64,000 bases of DNA from Caulobacter sp. NIBR2454. Its GTDB lineage: Bacteria; Pseudomonadota; Alphaproteobacteria; Caulobacterales; Caulobacteraceae. The position numbers were made by a program, and so were the translations under genes. Shown in pieces: positions 26,237 to 37,452 of this stretch (position 1 is its first letter; each line of letters begins with the position of its first letter). A model generated the notes under the pieces. That model searched no databases and was not told the origin of the DNA. It saw nothing but the letters and a program-made list of their open reading frames with translations. Where the stretch lies: assembly GCF_027474405.1 (NCBI RefSeq), contig NZ_CP114871.1, positions 930,001-994,000 of the forward strand, read 5' to 3'.

Positions 26237-27193
26237 ATGGTCGAGCCGACCCCCAAGCCCTGCATCCTGCTTTCGCACGAGATGCTGATGCCGCTGCAGG
26301 CGATGCTGGAGTCGACCTATGAGGTCGTCCGGCTATGGGATCATCCCGACACGCTGAGCTTCCTGTCGGGGCCGGGGCTTCAGGTCCAGGCCATCGTGCA
26401 TGCCGGCGAGATGCCGCTGCCCACCGATCTGCTGGCCGAGATGCCGCGCCTGGGCCTGATCGCCTGTGTCAGCGCGGGCTATGACGGCGTGCCCATGGCT
26501 TGGTGCAGGGCGCACGGGATCGCGGTGACCCACTCGACGGGCGTCAACGCGGAGGACGTGGCGGACGTAGCCGTCGGCTTGTTGATCGGCGCCTGGCGCG
26601 GGATCGTCGAGGGCGACCGTCGGGTGCGCGACGGGCGCTGGGGGCCCGGCGACCGGATGCACTCGCGGCGGTCGCTGCGTGGACGCAAGGCCGGCATCAT
26701 CGGCCTGGGCCACATCGGCGACGCCACGGCGCGACGGCTGGAAGCGTTCGGCATGACCGTTTCCTGGTGGGGCCCGAACCCCAAGGAGAGCCGCTGGCCA
26801 CGGGCCGATAGCCTGATGGCTCTGGCCCGCGACAGTGATGTGCTGGTGGTGGCTTGCCGCGCCACGCCCGAGAACAAGGGTCTGGTCTCGGCCGCGGTGA
26901 TCGAGGCGCTGGGACCGCAAGGCTGCCTGGTCAATGTGGCCCGTGGCTCGGTGATCGACGAGGACGCGATGATCACGGCCCTCAAGGATGGCAAGCTGGG
27001 CATGGCGGCGCTCGACGTGTTCGAGACCGAGCCGACGCCGCCCGCCCGATGGGAGGGCGTGCCAAACACCGTGCTGTCGCCGCACCTTGCCGGGGCGACG
27101 GTGGATGCGATTCCGCAGATGGTCGGGCTGACGGTGGAGAACCTGCGGGCCTTCTTCCATGGCGAGCCCTTGCCGAGCCCCGTCCAGGACTAG
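26237..27193 (+). CDS. D-2-hydroxyacid dehydrogenase family protein
   Basis: A 318-residue NAD(P)-dependent oxidoreductase. The Rossmann motif is AGIIGLGHIGDATARRLEAF (G-x-G-x-x-G). The catalytic Arg is in NVARGSVIDE, Glu in DVFETEPTPP and His in LSPHLAGAT, so the triad is complete. The N-terminal flavodoxin-like substrate domain has VSAGYDGVPMAW and STGVNAEDVADVAVG, the latter being the conserved nucleotide-side hinge. It resembles the glyoxylate/hydroxypyruvate reductase branch. The substrate is not readable. The start ATG 26237 follows AGGA. It is separated from the methionine cluster by 53 bases that contain a palindromic operator. Confidence 0.9.
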   Translation: MVEPTPKPCILLSHEMLMPLQAMLESTYEVVRLWDHPDTLSFLSGPGLQVQAIVHAGEMPLPTDLLAEMPRLGLIACVSAGYDGVPMAWCRAHGIAVTHSTGVNAEDVADVAVGLLIGAWRGIVEGDRRVRDGRWGPGDRMHSRRSLRGRKAGIIGLGHIGDATARRLEAFGMTVSWWGPNPKESRWPRADSLMALARDSDVLVVACRATPENKGLVSAAVIEALGPQGCLVNVARGSVIDEDAMITALKDGKLGMAALDVFETEPTPPARWEGVPNTVLSPHLAGATVDAIPQMVGLTVENLRAFFHGEPLPSPVQD

Positions 27194-27222
27194 GCGGCGC
27201 CAACAAACCGCTTGCCAAAATC

Positions 27223-27242
27223 ACATAAAGATATCTTTATGT
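27223..27242. promoter_or_regulatory. Perfect 20-bp palindromic operator of the methionine cluster
   Basis: ACATAAAGATATCTTTATGT is exactly self-complementary and AT-rich, in sharp contrast to its surroundings. It ends 4 bases before the ATG of the ArsR-methyltransferase gene. Position and symmetry fit autoregulation by a dimeric ArsR-type repressor. The form resembles the AAGATATCTT-type sites I recall for SAH-responsive ArsR regulators of methionine genes. Confidence 0.75.
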
Positions 27243-27246
27243 CCTT

Positions 27247-28218
27247 ATGTCGATCAGCATGGCCCAGGCAGTGGAGATCTTGCGCGCGGCGGGTGAGGAC
27301 ACCCGCCTGAGGGTTCTGGCCCTGCTCGCCCAGGAGGAGCTTTCCGTCCTGGAGCTGTGCCGCATCCTGGACCAGAGCCAGCCGCGCGTCTCGCGCCACC
27401 TGAAGCTTCTGGCCGAAGCCGGGCTGGTCGAGCGGTTTCCTGACGGCGCCTGGGTTTTCTATCGGCTCGCCGCCCATGGGCCGGGCCGCATCATGGTGGA
27501 CGCCGCCCTGGCGCCCATAGATCCGGCCGATCCCGAGGTTCGCGCAGACGCCGAGCGCCTTGGCGCCGTGCGCGCTGAACGCGCGGCCGAGGCCAGCGCC
27601 TATTTCGCCCGCAACGCCGCCCGCTGGGACGAGATTCGGTCGCTCTATGTGGCCGAGGCCGACGTGGAGAAGGCGATCATCGACGCCGCAGGGCCGGGAC
27701 CGTTCCGCGGGCTGGTCGATCTGGGCGCCGGCACGGGTCGGATGCTGACCCTGCTGGGCCGCAAGGCGTCGAGCGCCCTGGGTTTGGACCTGTCGCAGCA
27801 CATGCTCAACATCGCCCGGGCCGAAACCGCCAAGGCGGGATTGGACCATTGCGAGCTGCGGCACGGGGACATTTTCTTCACCCGCCTGCCGCCCGCATCG
27901 GCCGATCTGGTGACCGTGCATCAGGTGCTGCACTATCTAGGCGATCCCGCCGCCGCCGTGGCCGAGGCCGCGCGTCTGGTGGCACCGGGCGGGCGGCTGC
28001 TGATCGTCGACTTCGCGCCGCACCGCCTGGAATTCCTGCGCGAGGCGCACCAGCACCGCCGCCTGGGCTTTTCTGACGCGGAGATGCTGCGCTGGCTGGC
28101 GGCGGCCGGCCTGGAAGGTCGCGTCGAAGCCGATCTCCCGCCCGCCAAAGCTGGCGGTCTGACCGTCAAGATCTGGACGGGCCGACGCCCGGCCTCAGTA
28201 CAGAGGAGCGCCGCATGA
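27247..28218 (+). CDS. ArsR-family regulator fused to a SAM-dependent methyltransferase
   Basis: A 323-residue two-domain protein. Residues 5-85 form an ArsR winged helix (VEILRAAGEDTRLRVLALLA, SQPRVSRHLKLLAEAGLVER as recognition helix, GAWVFYRLA as wing). Residues about 120-310 form a class I methyltransferase domain with motif I LVDLGAGTGRML, then ALGLDLSQHML and the ADLVTVHQVLHYLGDP motif IV region. Upstream of metF such fusions are thought to sense S-adenosylhomocysteine or SAM and control the cycle. A perfect palindrome ends 4 bases before the start, leaving no room for a ribosome site, so translation may be leaderless or begin at ATG 27259. Its stop overlaps metF (ATGA). Confidence 0.9.
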   Translation: MSISMAQAVEILRAAGEDTRLRVLALLAQEELSVLELCRILDQSQPRVSRHLKLLAEAGLVERFPDGAWVFYRLAAHGPGRIMVDAALAPIDPADPEVRADAERLGAVRAERAAEASAYFARNAARWDEIRSLYVAEADVEKAIIDAAGPGPFRGLVDLGAGTGRMLTLLGRKASSALGLDLSQHMLNIARAETAKAGLDHCELRHGDIFFTRLPPASADLVTVHQVLHYLGDPAAAVAEAARLVAPGGRLLIVDFAPHRLEFLREAHQHRRLGFSDAEMLRWLAAAGLEGRVEADLPPAKAGGLTVKIWTGRRPASVQRSAA

Positions 28219-29171
28219 GCGCCGCCGAACCCCGCCGCGTCATCGGCCCCGTGGCCCGCGCCGCCGAGCGCGCGCAGTCGCGCCTGAACGTCTCCTTCGA
28301 GTTCTTCCCGCCCAAGACCGAGGCGATGGAGGACACGCTCTGGAATTCGATCCGGAGGCTGGAGCCGCTGGGGCCGTCGTTCGTCTCGGTGACCTATGGC
28401 GCGGGCGGTTCGACCCGCGAGCGGACCCACCGCACGGTTCGCCGCATCCTGGACGAGACGGGCCTGCTGCCTGCCGCCCACCTGACCTGCGTGGGCGCCA
28501 GCCGCGATGAGGTGGACGAGGTGATCCGCGAGTACTGGGCCGCCGGCGTGCGCCATATCGTGGCCCTGCGCGGCGATCCGCCGCCGGACGAGAGCGGCGT
28601 CAGCGGCGTAGGCGGTGTCTATGTTCCGCGCCCTGACGGCTATCAAAACGCCACCGAATTGACCGCCGCCATCCGGCGCATCGCCCCGTTCGAGGTGCTG
28701 GTCGGCGCGTATCCGGAAAAGCATCCGGAAAGCCCGTCCCTGGCCCACGATATCGACGTCCTCAAGGCCAAGGTAGACGCCGGGGCGACCCAGGCGATCA
28801 GCCAGTTCTTCTTCGACATCGACGCCTTCCTGCGCTTCGTGGACAAGGCGCGTGACGCGGGCATCGCCATTCCGATCATCCCGGCGATCATGCCGGTGAC
28901 CAACTTCAAGGGCCTGAAGCGCATGTCCGGCGCCTGTGGGGCGAGCGTGCCTGGCTGGCTGGCCAATCTGTTCGAGGGGCTGGACGAAGATCCCGACACC
29001 CGACGTCTGATCGCCTGTTCGGTGGCCGCGGAGATGTGCGCCAAGCTAGAGGAGCAGGGGTTCAAGGACTTCCACTTCTACACTCTGAACCGGGCCGACC
29101 TTGTCTATGCGCTGTGCCGGGTGCTGGGCGTGCGCGAGCCCGCGCCGGCTCCGTCCGAAGCGGCGGCCTGA
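28215..29171 (+). CDS. metF: Methylenetetrahydrofolate reductase
   Basis: A 318-residue FAD-dependent reductase that makes 5-methyl-THF for methionine synthase. The TIM-barrel signatures are VSFEFFPPKTEAMEDTLW, FVSVTYGAGGSTRERTH, AHLTCVGASRDEVDE, IVALRGDPPPDE and AISQFFFDIDAFLRFVD, in family order. The catalytic Glu is in the FEFFPP motif. It overlaps the ArsR-methyltransferase gene by ATGA, so the two are translationally coupled and expected to share the upstream palindromic operator. The 111 bases after it, up to the beta-lactamase gene, show no terminator. Confidence 0.96.
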   Translation: MSAAEPRRVIGPVARAAERAQSRLNVSFEFFPPKTEAMEDTLWNSIRRLEPLGPSFVSVTYGAGGSTRERTHRTVRRILDETGLLPAAHLTCVGASRDEVDEVIREYWAAGVRHIVALRGDPPPDESGVSGVGGVYVPRPDGYQNATELTAAIRRIAPFEVLVGAYPEKHPESPSLAHDIDVLKAKVDAGATQAISQFFFDIDAFLRFVDKARDAGIAIPIIPAIMPVTNFKGLKRMSGACGASVPGWLANLFEGLDEDPDTRRLIACSVAAEMCAKLEEQGFKDFHFYTLNRADLVYALCRVLGVREPAPAPSEAAA

Positions 29172-29282
29172 GGCGATGGGCATGGCTTCGACCCAAATTC
29201 AGCTCATGGCTCCGTCGATTTATCGTCGTTTGCGGTCGGGCCTTCGCGCCCCTCATGTCTCCCGTCGAAAGGGAGGACTTCA

Positions 29283-30149
29283 ATGATCAAACTCAGCAAG
29301 AAGACGGCGCTGGCGGCGCTGGCGTTCATGGCCGTCGGTTCGACCGCATCGGCTCAAGGCTGGCCGGCGGACTGGACGAAGGCGACCACGCCGTACCGCA
29401 TCGTAGGCAACGTCTATTACGTGGGCAGCGAGGGCATCGCCTCCTATCTGATCTCGTCCTCGCAAGGACACATCGTCATCGACGGAGGCATGCCGGAGGG
29501 CGCGCCTTTGATCGAGGCCAGCATCCGCAAGCTGGGCTTCAAGGTCGAGGACGTGAAGATCCTGCTGAACACCCACGCCCATATCGATCACGCGGGCGGG
29601 CTAGCGCAGTTGAAGGCCGACACCAAGGCCAGGCTCTATGCCTCCAAGGCTGACGAGGAGTCGCTGGAGAAGGGCGTCCATGTCGGCGACAACGATAACG
29701 GCGCGGTCGCCTATCCGGCGGTGAAGGTCGATCGCACCGTCAAGGACCTGCAGACCGTGAAGCTGGGCGAGGTGGCGATCACCGCCCACCTGACGCCGGG
29801 CCATACGACGGGTTGCACGACCTGGACCCTGCCGGTGGTGGAGCGCGAGCGGGCGCTGAACGTGACCTTCTATTGCTCGACCACGGTGGCGGGGAACGTG
29901 CTGATCGGCAACCGGGCGCATCCGCGGATCGTGGATGACTATCGCGCCAGCTTCGCCAAGCTGCGGATGATCCCGACGGACGTGTTCCTGCCCAACCACC
30001 CGGGTTTTGCGGACCTTGCCGGTAAACGCCAGCGCCTGCTTCGCGGCGAGCCCAATCCTTATATCGATCCCACCGAAATGGCCCGGTTCGTGGACGCCTC
30101 CGCCAAGGCGTTCGAGCAGGAACTGGCCAAGCAGGAGAACCGCCGATGA
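29283..30149 (+). CDS. Subclass B3 metallo-beta-lactamase
   Basis: A 288-residue exported zinc hydrolase. The signal peptide ends STASAQ near residue 25. The zinc motif NTHAHIDHAGG (H98, H100, D102, H103) is the complete B3 form, with the next ligand His in TPGHTTGCTTW and the last in FLPNHPGFADL. Length and motifs are close to what I recall of the Caulobacter enzyme CAU-1 (about 289 residues), which hydrolyses penicillins, cephalosporins and carbapenems. ATG 29283 follows GGGAGGA. It lies between metF and the first half of metH and overlaps the latter by ATGA, so it is expressed with the methionine genes. Other substrates are possible for the fold. Confidence 0.92.
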   Translation: MIKLSKKTALAALAFMAVGSTASAQGWPADWTKATTPYRIVGNVYYVGSEGIASYLISSSQGHIVIDGGMPEGAPLIEASIRKLGFKVEDVKILLNTHAHIDHAGGLAQLKADTKARLYASKADEESLEKGVHVGDNDNGAVAYPAVKVDRTVKDLQTVKLGEVAITAHLTPGHTTGCTTWTLPVVERERALNVTFYCSTTVAGNVLIGNRAHPRIVDDYRASFAKLRMIPTDVFLPNHPGFADLAGKRQRLLRGEPNPYIDPTEMARFVDASAKAFEQELAKQENRR

Positions 30150-31213
30150 CTCGCGCCGAGCGCATCGAGGCCCTGAAGGCCGCCGCCAAGGAACGCATCC
30201 TGATCCTCGACGGGTCGTGGGGGGTGATGATCCAGCGGCGGGGTCTGGACGAGGCCGATTTCCGCGGCGACCGCTTCACGACCCACAACGGTCAGATGAA
30301 GGGGAACAACGATATCCTCTGCATCACCCGCCCGGACATCATCAGCGACCTGCACGATCAGTATTTCGGGGCGGGCGCGGATATTTCCGAGACCAACACC
30401 TTCAGCGCCACGACCATCGCGCAGGAGGACTACAGGCTCGACGCCCAGGCGGTGTGGGACATCAACATCGCGGGCGCCCGTCTGGCCCGCGAAGCCGCCG
30501 ACCGCTGGACCGCCAAGGAACCTAACAAGCCGCGCTTCGCCGCCGGCTCGATCGGGCCGCTGAACGTCATGCTGTCCATGTCGTCGGACGTGAACGATCC
30601 GGGCGCGCGCAAGGTGAACTTCGACCAGGTCTATGAGGCCTATCGCCATCAGGTGGCCGCCCTGTACCAGGGCGGCGTGGACCTGTTCCTGGTGGAGACG
30701 ATCACCGACACCCTGAACTGCAAGGCGGCGCTGAAGGCGATCAAGGATCTGGAGGACGAGGAAGGGCATGAGGCGCTCCCCATCTGGATCAGCGGGACGA
30801 TCACCGACCGTTCGGGCCGCACTTTGTCTGGGCAGACAGTCGAGGCGTTCTGGAATTCGGTGAAGCACGTCAAGCCGTTCGCCATAGGCTTCAACTGCGC
30901 CCTGGGCGCGGACCTGATGCGGCCGCATATCGCCGAGCTGTCGCGCATCGCCGACACGCTGGTGGGCGCCTATCCGAACGCCGGTCTGCCCAACGCCATG
31001 GGCCAGTACGACGAGGAGCCGCATGAGACCTCGCACATGCTGCACGAGTGGGCCAAGGACGGGCTGGTGAACCTGCTGGGCGGGTGCTGCGGCACCACCC
31101 CCGATCACATCCGTCATGTGGCCGACGAAGTGCGCAGAATCGCGCCACGCCAGCCTCCGGAACGAGCGAAAGCCCTCCGTCTGGCCGGCCTGGAGCCGTT
31201 CGAACTCGCCTGA
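30146..31213 (+). CDS. metH: Methionine synthase, homocysteine-binding half
   Basis: A 355-residue protein equal to the first module of cobalamin-dependent methionine synthase. It binds and activates homocysteine through zinc: the ligands are Cys in GFNCALGADL and the pair in GGCCGTTPDHI, all present. The opening ILILDGSWGVMIQRRGLDEA and ADISETNTFSATTIAQEDY are family hallmarks. The folate, cobalamin and activation modules are on a separate gene at 33478-36141, 2.3 kb further on, so this is a split MetH. It overlaps the metallo-beta-lactamase gene by ATGA and is followed by an amine oxidase after 57 bases. Confidence 0.95.
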   Translation: MTRAERIEALKAAAKERILILDGSWGVMIQRRGLDEADFRGDRFTTHNGQMKGNNDILCITRPDIISDLHDQYFGAGADISETNTFSATTIAQEDYRLDAQAVWDINIAGARLAREAADRWTAKEPNKPRFAAGSIGPLNVMLSMSSDVNDPGARKVNFDQVYEAYRHQVAALYQGGVDLFLVETITDTLNCKAALKAIKDLEDEEGHEALPIWISGTITDRSGRTLSGQTVEAFWNSVKHVKPFAIGFNCALGADLMRPHIAELSRIADTLVGAYPNAGLPNAMGQYDEEPHETSHMLHEWAKDGLVNLLGGCCGTTPDHIRHVADEVRRIAPRQPPERAKALRLAGLEPFELA

Positions 31214-31270
31214 CGGAACCTGCCGGAGTCAGCCTCTCCCCGATCATTCGATCTACAGGGGAAAAGCACC

Positions 31271-32869
31271 ATGGCGACGAGTAGGAGGAGTTTTCTGAAG
31301 CGTATCGGCGGCGTCGGGGGAGCCGGGGCCGCGTTCTCGGCGATGACCGCCCTGGGCCTCATGCCCACGGAGACCTTCGCCGGCATGCCCGACCTGCCCA
31401 GGACAGCGGGCGCGGGAAAGAAGGTGGTCATTCTGGGCGCGGGGATCACCGGTCTGGTGAGCGCCTATGAGCTTGAAAAGGCCGGTTTTGACGTGGTCGT
31501 GCTGGAAGCGCGTGATCGGGTCGGGGGCCGCAACTGGACTGTGCGCGGAGGCGACAAGATCGAGATGGTGGGGGAGGAGACGCAAGTCTGCAGCTTCTCG
31601 GACGGGTTGTATCTCAACGCCGGTCCCGCGCGCCTGCCCAGCCATCACAAGGCGATCCTAAGCTATTGCCAACAGTTGGGCGTGCCGCTGGAGGTCGAGG
31701 TCAATTCCAGCCGCAGCGCCTATATCTGGTCCGAGAAGGGCTGCGGCGGAAAGCCGGTTGAGATGCGCCAGGGCCTCAACGACACGCGCGGCTATGTGGC
31801 CGAGATGCTGGCCAAGGCGGTCAACCGCGGCGCGCTCGATCAGGAACTGACGCTCGACGACAAGGAGCGGCTGATGCCGTTCCTGAAGATGTACGGCGAC
31901 CTGTCCGAGGACATGACCTTCAAGGGCACGGAGCGGTCGGGCTTCGAGACCTTTCCCGGCGCGGCCGACCAGTTCGGCAAGCACCGCGCGCCGCTGCCGA
32001 TGAAGGACCTGCTGGCCCACGAGCAGATGCGCGCCACCCTATTCGAAGAAAACATCCACCAGCAGGCGGCCATGTTCCAGCCGGTGGGCGGCATGGATCA
32101 GATCCCCAAGGCCTTCGCCAAGGCGATCCGCAGCCCTATCGTGCGCGGTGCCGAGGTTGTGGAGATCAAGAGCCGCCAGGGCGTTCAGGTTGTCTACAAG
32201 GACACCAAGACGGGTGCGATGAAGACGGTGGCGGCCGACTACTGCATCGTCACCATCCCCCTGGCCCTGGTCGCCAAGATCAAGACGGACTTCGATCCGC
32301 AGGTGACCAAGGCCGTCGCCAGCGTGCCCAACGACTTCTCCAACAAGATCGGCTTCGACGCCCCGCGCTTCTGGGAGAAGCAGGGCATCTATGGTGGCAT
32401 CTCCTTCGTGGGCGGGGACACGTCGCTGGTCTGGTACCCCAGCGCGCAGATCTTCTCAGAACGCGGCATGCTGCTGGCCTGCTACGGCTCGGGCCCGCGC
32501 GCGGCGGAGTTCGCCAAGCGGCCCCTGGCCGAGCAGATCGCCATCGCCCGCGCAACGGTCGGCAAACTGCATCCCGGACACGAGTCGTCGCTCTCACGCG
32601 GGGTCGTCGTGAACTGGAGCAAGATTCCCTACAACATGGGTCCCTGGCCCCGCTGGGGAGGACAGCAGGGGCAGGAGGGCCATATCGACGGGCCAGAATT
32701 CCGCCTGCTCAACCAGCCCGCCGGCAGCGTCTATTTCGCGGGCGGGCATCTGTCGCAGACTCCCGGATGGCAGGAGGGGGCGATCCTGTCGGCCCACCGC
32801 ACCATCCGCGCCCTAGCCGAACGTGAAAAGCACGCCGCACTCGTCAACACCGCCGCCGTCGCGGCCTGA
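31271..32869 (+). CDS. Tat-exported flavin amine oxidase
   Basis: A 532-residue FAD-dependent monoamine-oxidase-type enzyme. The N-terminus has the twin-arginine motif SRRSFLKRI followed by a hydrophobic Gly/Ala stretch and a cleavage-like ETFA-G near residue 38, so the folded flavoprotein is probably exported. The FAD Rossmann motif is VVILGAGITGLVSAYELEKA, and the second nucleotide motif is VVLEARDRVGGRNW. The C-terminal FAD segment has GSVYFAGGHLSQTPGWQEGA. The substrate is an amine or L-amino acid; products would be an imine, ammonia and H2O2. It lies next to an exported RidA gene, and the pair is placed between the two metH halves. Confidence 0.93.
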   Translation: MATSRRSFLKRIGGVGGAGAAFSAMTALGLMPTETFAGMPDLPRTAGAGKKVVILGAGITGLVSAYELEKAGFDVVVLEARDRVGGRNWTVRGGDKIEMVGEETQVCSFSDGLYLNAGPARLPSHHKAILSYCQQLGVPLEVEVNSSRSAYIWSEKGCGGKPVEMRQGLNDTRGYVAEMLAKAVNRGALDQELTLDDKERLMPFLKMYGDLSEDMTFKGTERSGFETFPGAADQFGKHRAPLPMKDLLAHEQMRATLFEENIHQQAAMFQPVGGMDQIPKAFAKAIRSPIVRGAEVVEIKSRQGVQVVYKDTKTGAMKTVAADYCIVTIPLALVAKIKTDFDPQVTKAVASVPNDFSNKIGFDAPRFWEKQGIYGGISFVGGDTSLVWYPSAQIFSERGMLLACYGSGPRAAEFAKRPLAEQIAIARATVGKLHPGHESSLSRGVVVNWSKIPYNMGPWPRWGGQQGQEGHIDGPEFRLLNQPAGSVYFAGGHLSQTPGWQEGAILSAHRTIRALAEREKHAALVNTAAVAA

Positions 32870-32887
32870 GCCAGAACTGGAAATCCC

Positions 32888-33394
32888 ATGATCCGCAAGC
32901 TTCTGACCGCCGCCGCCCTCGGCGCCCTTACGTCCTTCGCCGCCCTGACCGGCGCCCAGGCCGAGATCACCCGGACCTATCCGACCCCGACCTCCTTCAT
33001 CGCCCAGGTGATCCGGGTGCCGGCGGGGTCGGAGACGATCTACCTGTCGGGCCAGCTTCCGGCGGTGGCCGACCCCGCAGCGGCGCCCAACACCATCGCC
33101 GCCTTCGGCAACACCGAGGTTCAGGCCGCCAGCACCTTCGCCAAGATCGAGGGCATCCTGAAGAGCCAGGGCCTGGGCATGGGCGACGTGGTGTCCATGA
33201 CCATCTACCTGGTCGGCGATCCGGCCATGGGCGGCAAGATGGACTTCGCCGGCATGATGAAGTCCTACAACAAGTACTTCGGCACCCCTGAGCAGCCCAA
33301 CCGTCCGACCCGTTCGACGGTGCAGGTCTCGGCCCTGGCCGGGCCGGGCTTCCTGATCGAGGTCGAGGTCACGGCCGCCAAGGCCCCCAAGTAG
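32888..33394 (+). CDS. Exported RidA/YjgF family protein
   Basis: A 168-residue protein with a signal peptide (MIRKLLTAAALGALTSFAAL, cleavage near AQA-E at 25) and a RidA domain. Family signatures are ETIYLSGQLPAV, NTEVQAASTFAKIEGILKSQ, DVVSMTIYLVGD and the late TRSTVQVSALAGPGFLIEVE, which holds the conserved Arg that contacts the imine carboxylate. RidA proteins hydrolyse reactive enamines and imines to ketoacids. It starts 18 bases after the amine oxidase stop, so the two are almost surely co-expressed; both are exported. I infer that it clears the imine made by the oxidase. Confidence 0.92.
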   Translation: MIRKLLTAAALGALTSFAALTGAQAEITRTYPTPTSFIAQVIRVPAGSETIYLSGQLPAVADPAAAPNTIAAFGNTEVQAASTFAKIEGILKSQGLGMGDVVSMTIYLVGDPAMGGKMDFAGMMKSYNKYFGTPEQPNRPTRSTVQVSALAGPGFLIEVEVTAAKAPK

Positions 33395-33411
33395 CGTCCA
33401 GTGTTTCAGCT

Positions 33412-33443
33412 CCGCTCATGCCGGCATCAGCCGGTATGGGCGG
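33412..33443. repeat. Palindromic repeat (CCGCTCAT family, copy 3)
   Basis: CCGCTCATGCCGGC and GCCGGTATGGGCGG form a 14-bp stem with two non-Watson-Crick positions around ATCA. It lies 17 bases after the RidA stop and 34 bases before the second metH half, so it may separate the two transcripts. Confidence 0.65.
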
Positions 33444-33477
33444 ACAGAACTGACCAAATCGAGTTATTGCAGCGCGT

Positions 33478-36141
<2,664 letters not shown>

Positions 36142-36156
36142 AAAACCGGAGGCCGC

Positions 36157-37449
36157 ATGGCGCCATCCTCGACCGAGCAAGGCGCGGGCGGCGCTCCCGA
36201 AGCGATCTCGCGCCGGTCGATGGCCGTGGCGGCCTTCTCGACCGTGGTCGAATGGTACGACTTCACCCTGTACCTCTATCTGGCGACGGTGATGTCGCGG
36301 GTGTTCTTCGGTGGAGGCGAGGCATCGTTGGCCACCGCCCTGGCCGGGTTCGCGGTTGCCTATCTGATGCGGCCCCTGGGTGCGGCGGTGTTCGGCCACA
36401 TCGGCGACCGTTACGGCCGCCGCAGGATGATGCTGCTGTCCATGCTGGTGATGACGGGCGCCATGCTCGCGACCGCCCTGCTGCCGACCTATGCCCAGAT
36501 CGGCCCGGCGGCGGGCGTGCTTGTCCTGTTGCTGCGATGCGTGATGGGGTTCTCGGTCGGCGGCGAATATACAGGAGTCGTCGCCTATCTGATGGAAGGC
36601 GCGCCGCGGGGTAAGCGGGGTCTCATCGCCTCACTGGCTTCGGCCGCCAGCGAGGTCGGCGCTCTGCTGGCCGTCGCCGTGTCGGCCCTGACGGTGCATC
36701 TGATGAGCCAGGCGGATCTCGATGGTTGGGGCTGGCGCATTCCGTTCCTGGTGGGAGCGGGGCTGGCCGCTAGCGTCTGGCTGGCGCGCTCGACGATGCA
36801 GGAATCGCCGGACTTCGAACGCCAGCAGGCCTTCGGCACGATCCCCGAGCGGCCTTTGCGGCATACGCTTCGCCACCACAAGGCGGGCATACTGCGGTCG
36901 TTCGCGATCTCGGCCCTGGGCTCGATCACCTACTATGTGGGGATCACCTATGTGCCGGCCTTCCTTACATCGGCGGGCGCGATGGGAGAGGGGCTGTCAC
37001 TGTGGCTGGCGACGGTGGCCGCCGTGGTCGTCATCCTGGTGACGCCCTTCATCGGACTGCTTTCGGACCGATGGGGACGCAAGCCGATGCTGCTGACCCT
37101 GGCGGCGCTCAGCGCCATTCTGCCGATGACCATGTTCTCATTGATGGCCACAGGCTCCGCGGCGTCAGCCTTGCTGGGGGCAGTGGTCCTGGCCGCTGCG
37201 GCCGGCGGGGTGAGCGCGGTCGGCGCGGTCGCCACGGCCGAACAGTTTCCGGGCGAGGGGCGGCTGAGCGGTCTGGCGCTGGGGGCCACCGTGGCCACCG
37301 CGATCTTCGGCGGCCTGACGCCCTATGTCGCCCAGATGCTGACCGACCGCACGGGCTGGCCCATGATTCCGGGGGCCATGATCGCGGTGGTGGCCCTGCT
37401 CGTCCTGCCGGTGCTGCTCACCATGCGCGAGACGCGGCCGAAGGATTGA
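36157..37449 (+). CDS. MFS transporter, metabolite:H+ symporter type
   Basis: A 430-residue membrane protein with about 12 hydrophobic segments. The N-terminal AAFSTVVEWYDFTLYLYLAT motif is typical of the metabolite:proton symporter (MHS) group, which moves citrate, ketoglutarate, proline or betaine. The MFS loop signatures are GHIGDRYGRRRMM between helices 2-3 and LLSDRWGRKPMLL between helices 8-9. It starts 16 bases after metH with GGAGG upstream, so it may share that transcript. A role in moving a methyl donor such as betaine would fit the neighbourhood but cannot be shown here. It converges on purT with 3 bases between stops. Confidence 0.9.
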   Translation: MAPSSTEQGAGGAPEAISRRSMAVAAFSTVVEWYDFTLYLYLATVMSRVFFGGGEASLATALAGFAVAYLMRPLGAAVFGHIGDRYGRRRMMLLSMLVMTGAMLATALLPTYAQIGPAAGVLVLLLRCVMGFSVGGEYTGVVAYLMEGAPRGKRGLIASLASAASEVGALLAVAVSALTVHLMSQADLDGWGWRIPFLVGAGLAASVWLARSTMQESPDFERQQAFGTIPERPLRHTLRHHKAGILRSFAISALGSITYYVGITYVPAFLTSAGAMGEGLSLWLATVAAVVVILVTPFIGLLSDRWGRKPMLLTLAALSAILPMTMFSLMATGSAASALLGAVVLAAAAGGVSAVGAVATAEQFPGEGRLSGLALGATVATAIFGGLTPYVAQMLTDRTGWPMIPGAMIAVVALLVLPVLLTMRETRPKD

Positions 37450-37452
37450 GAA

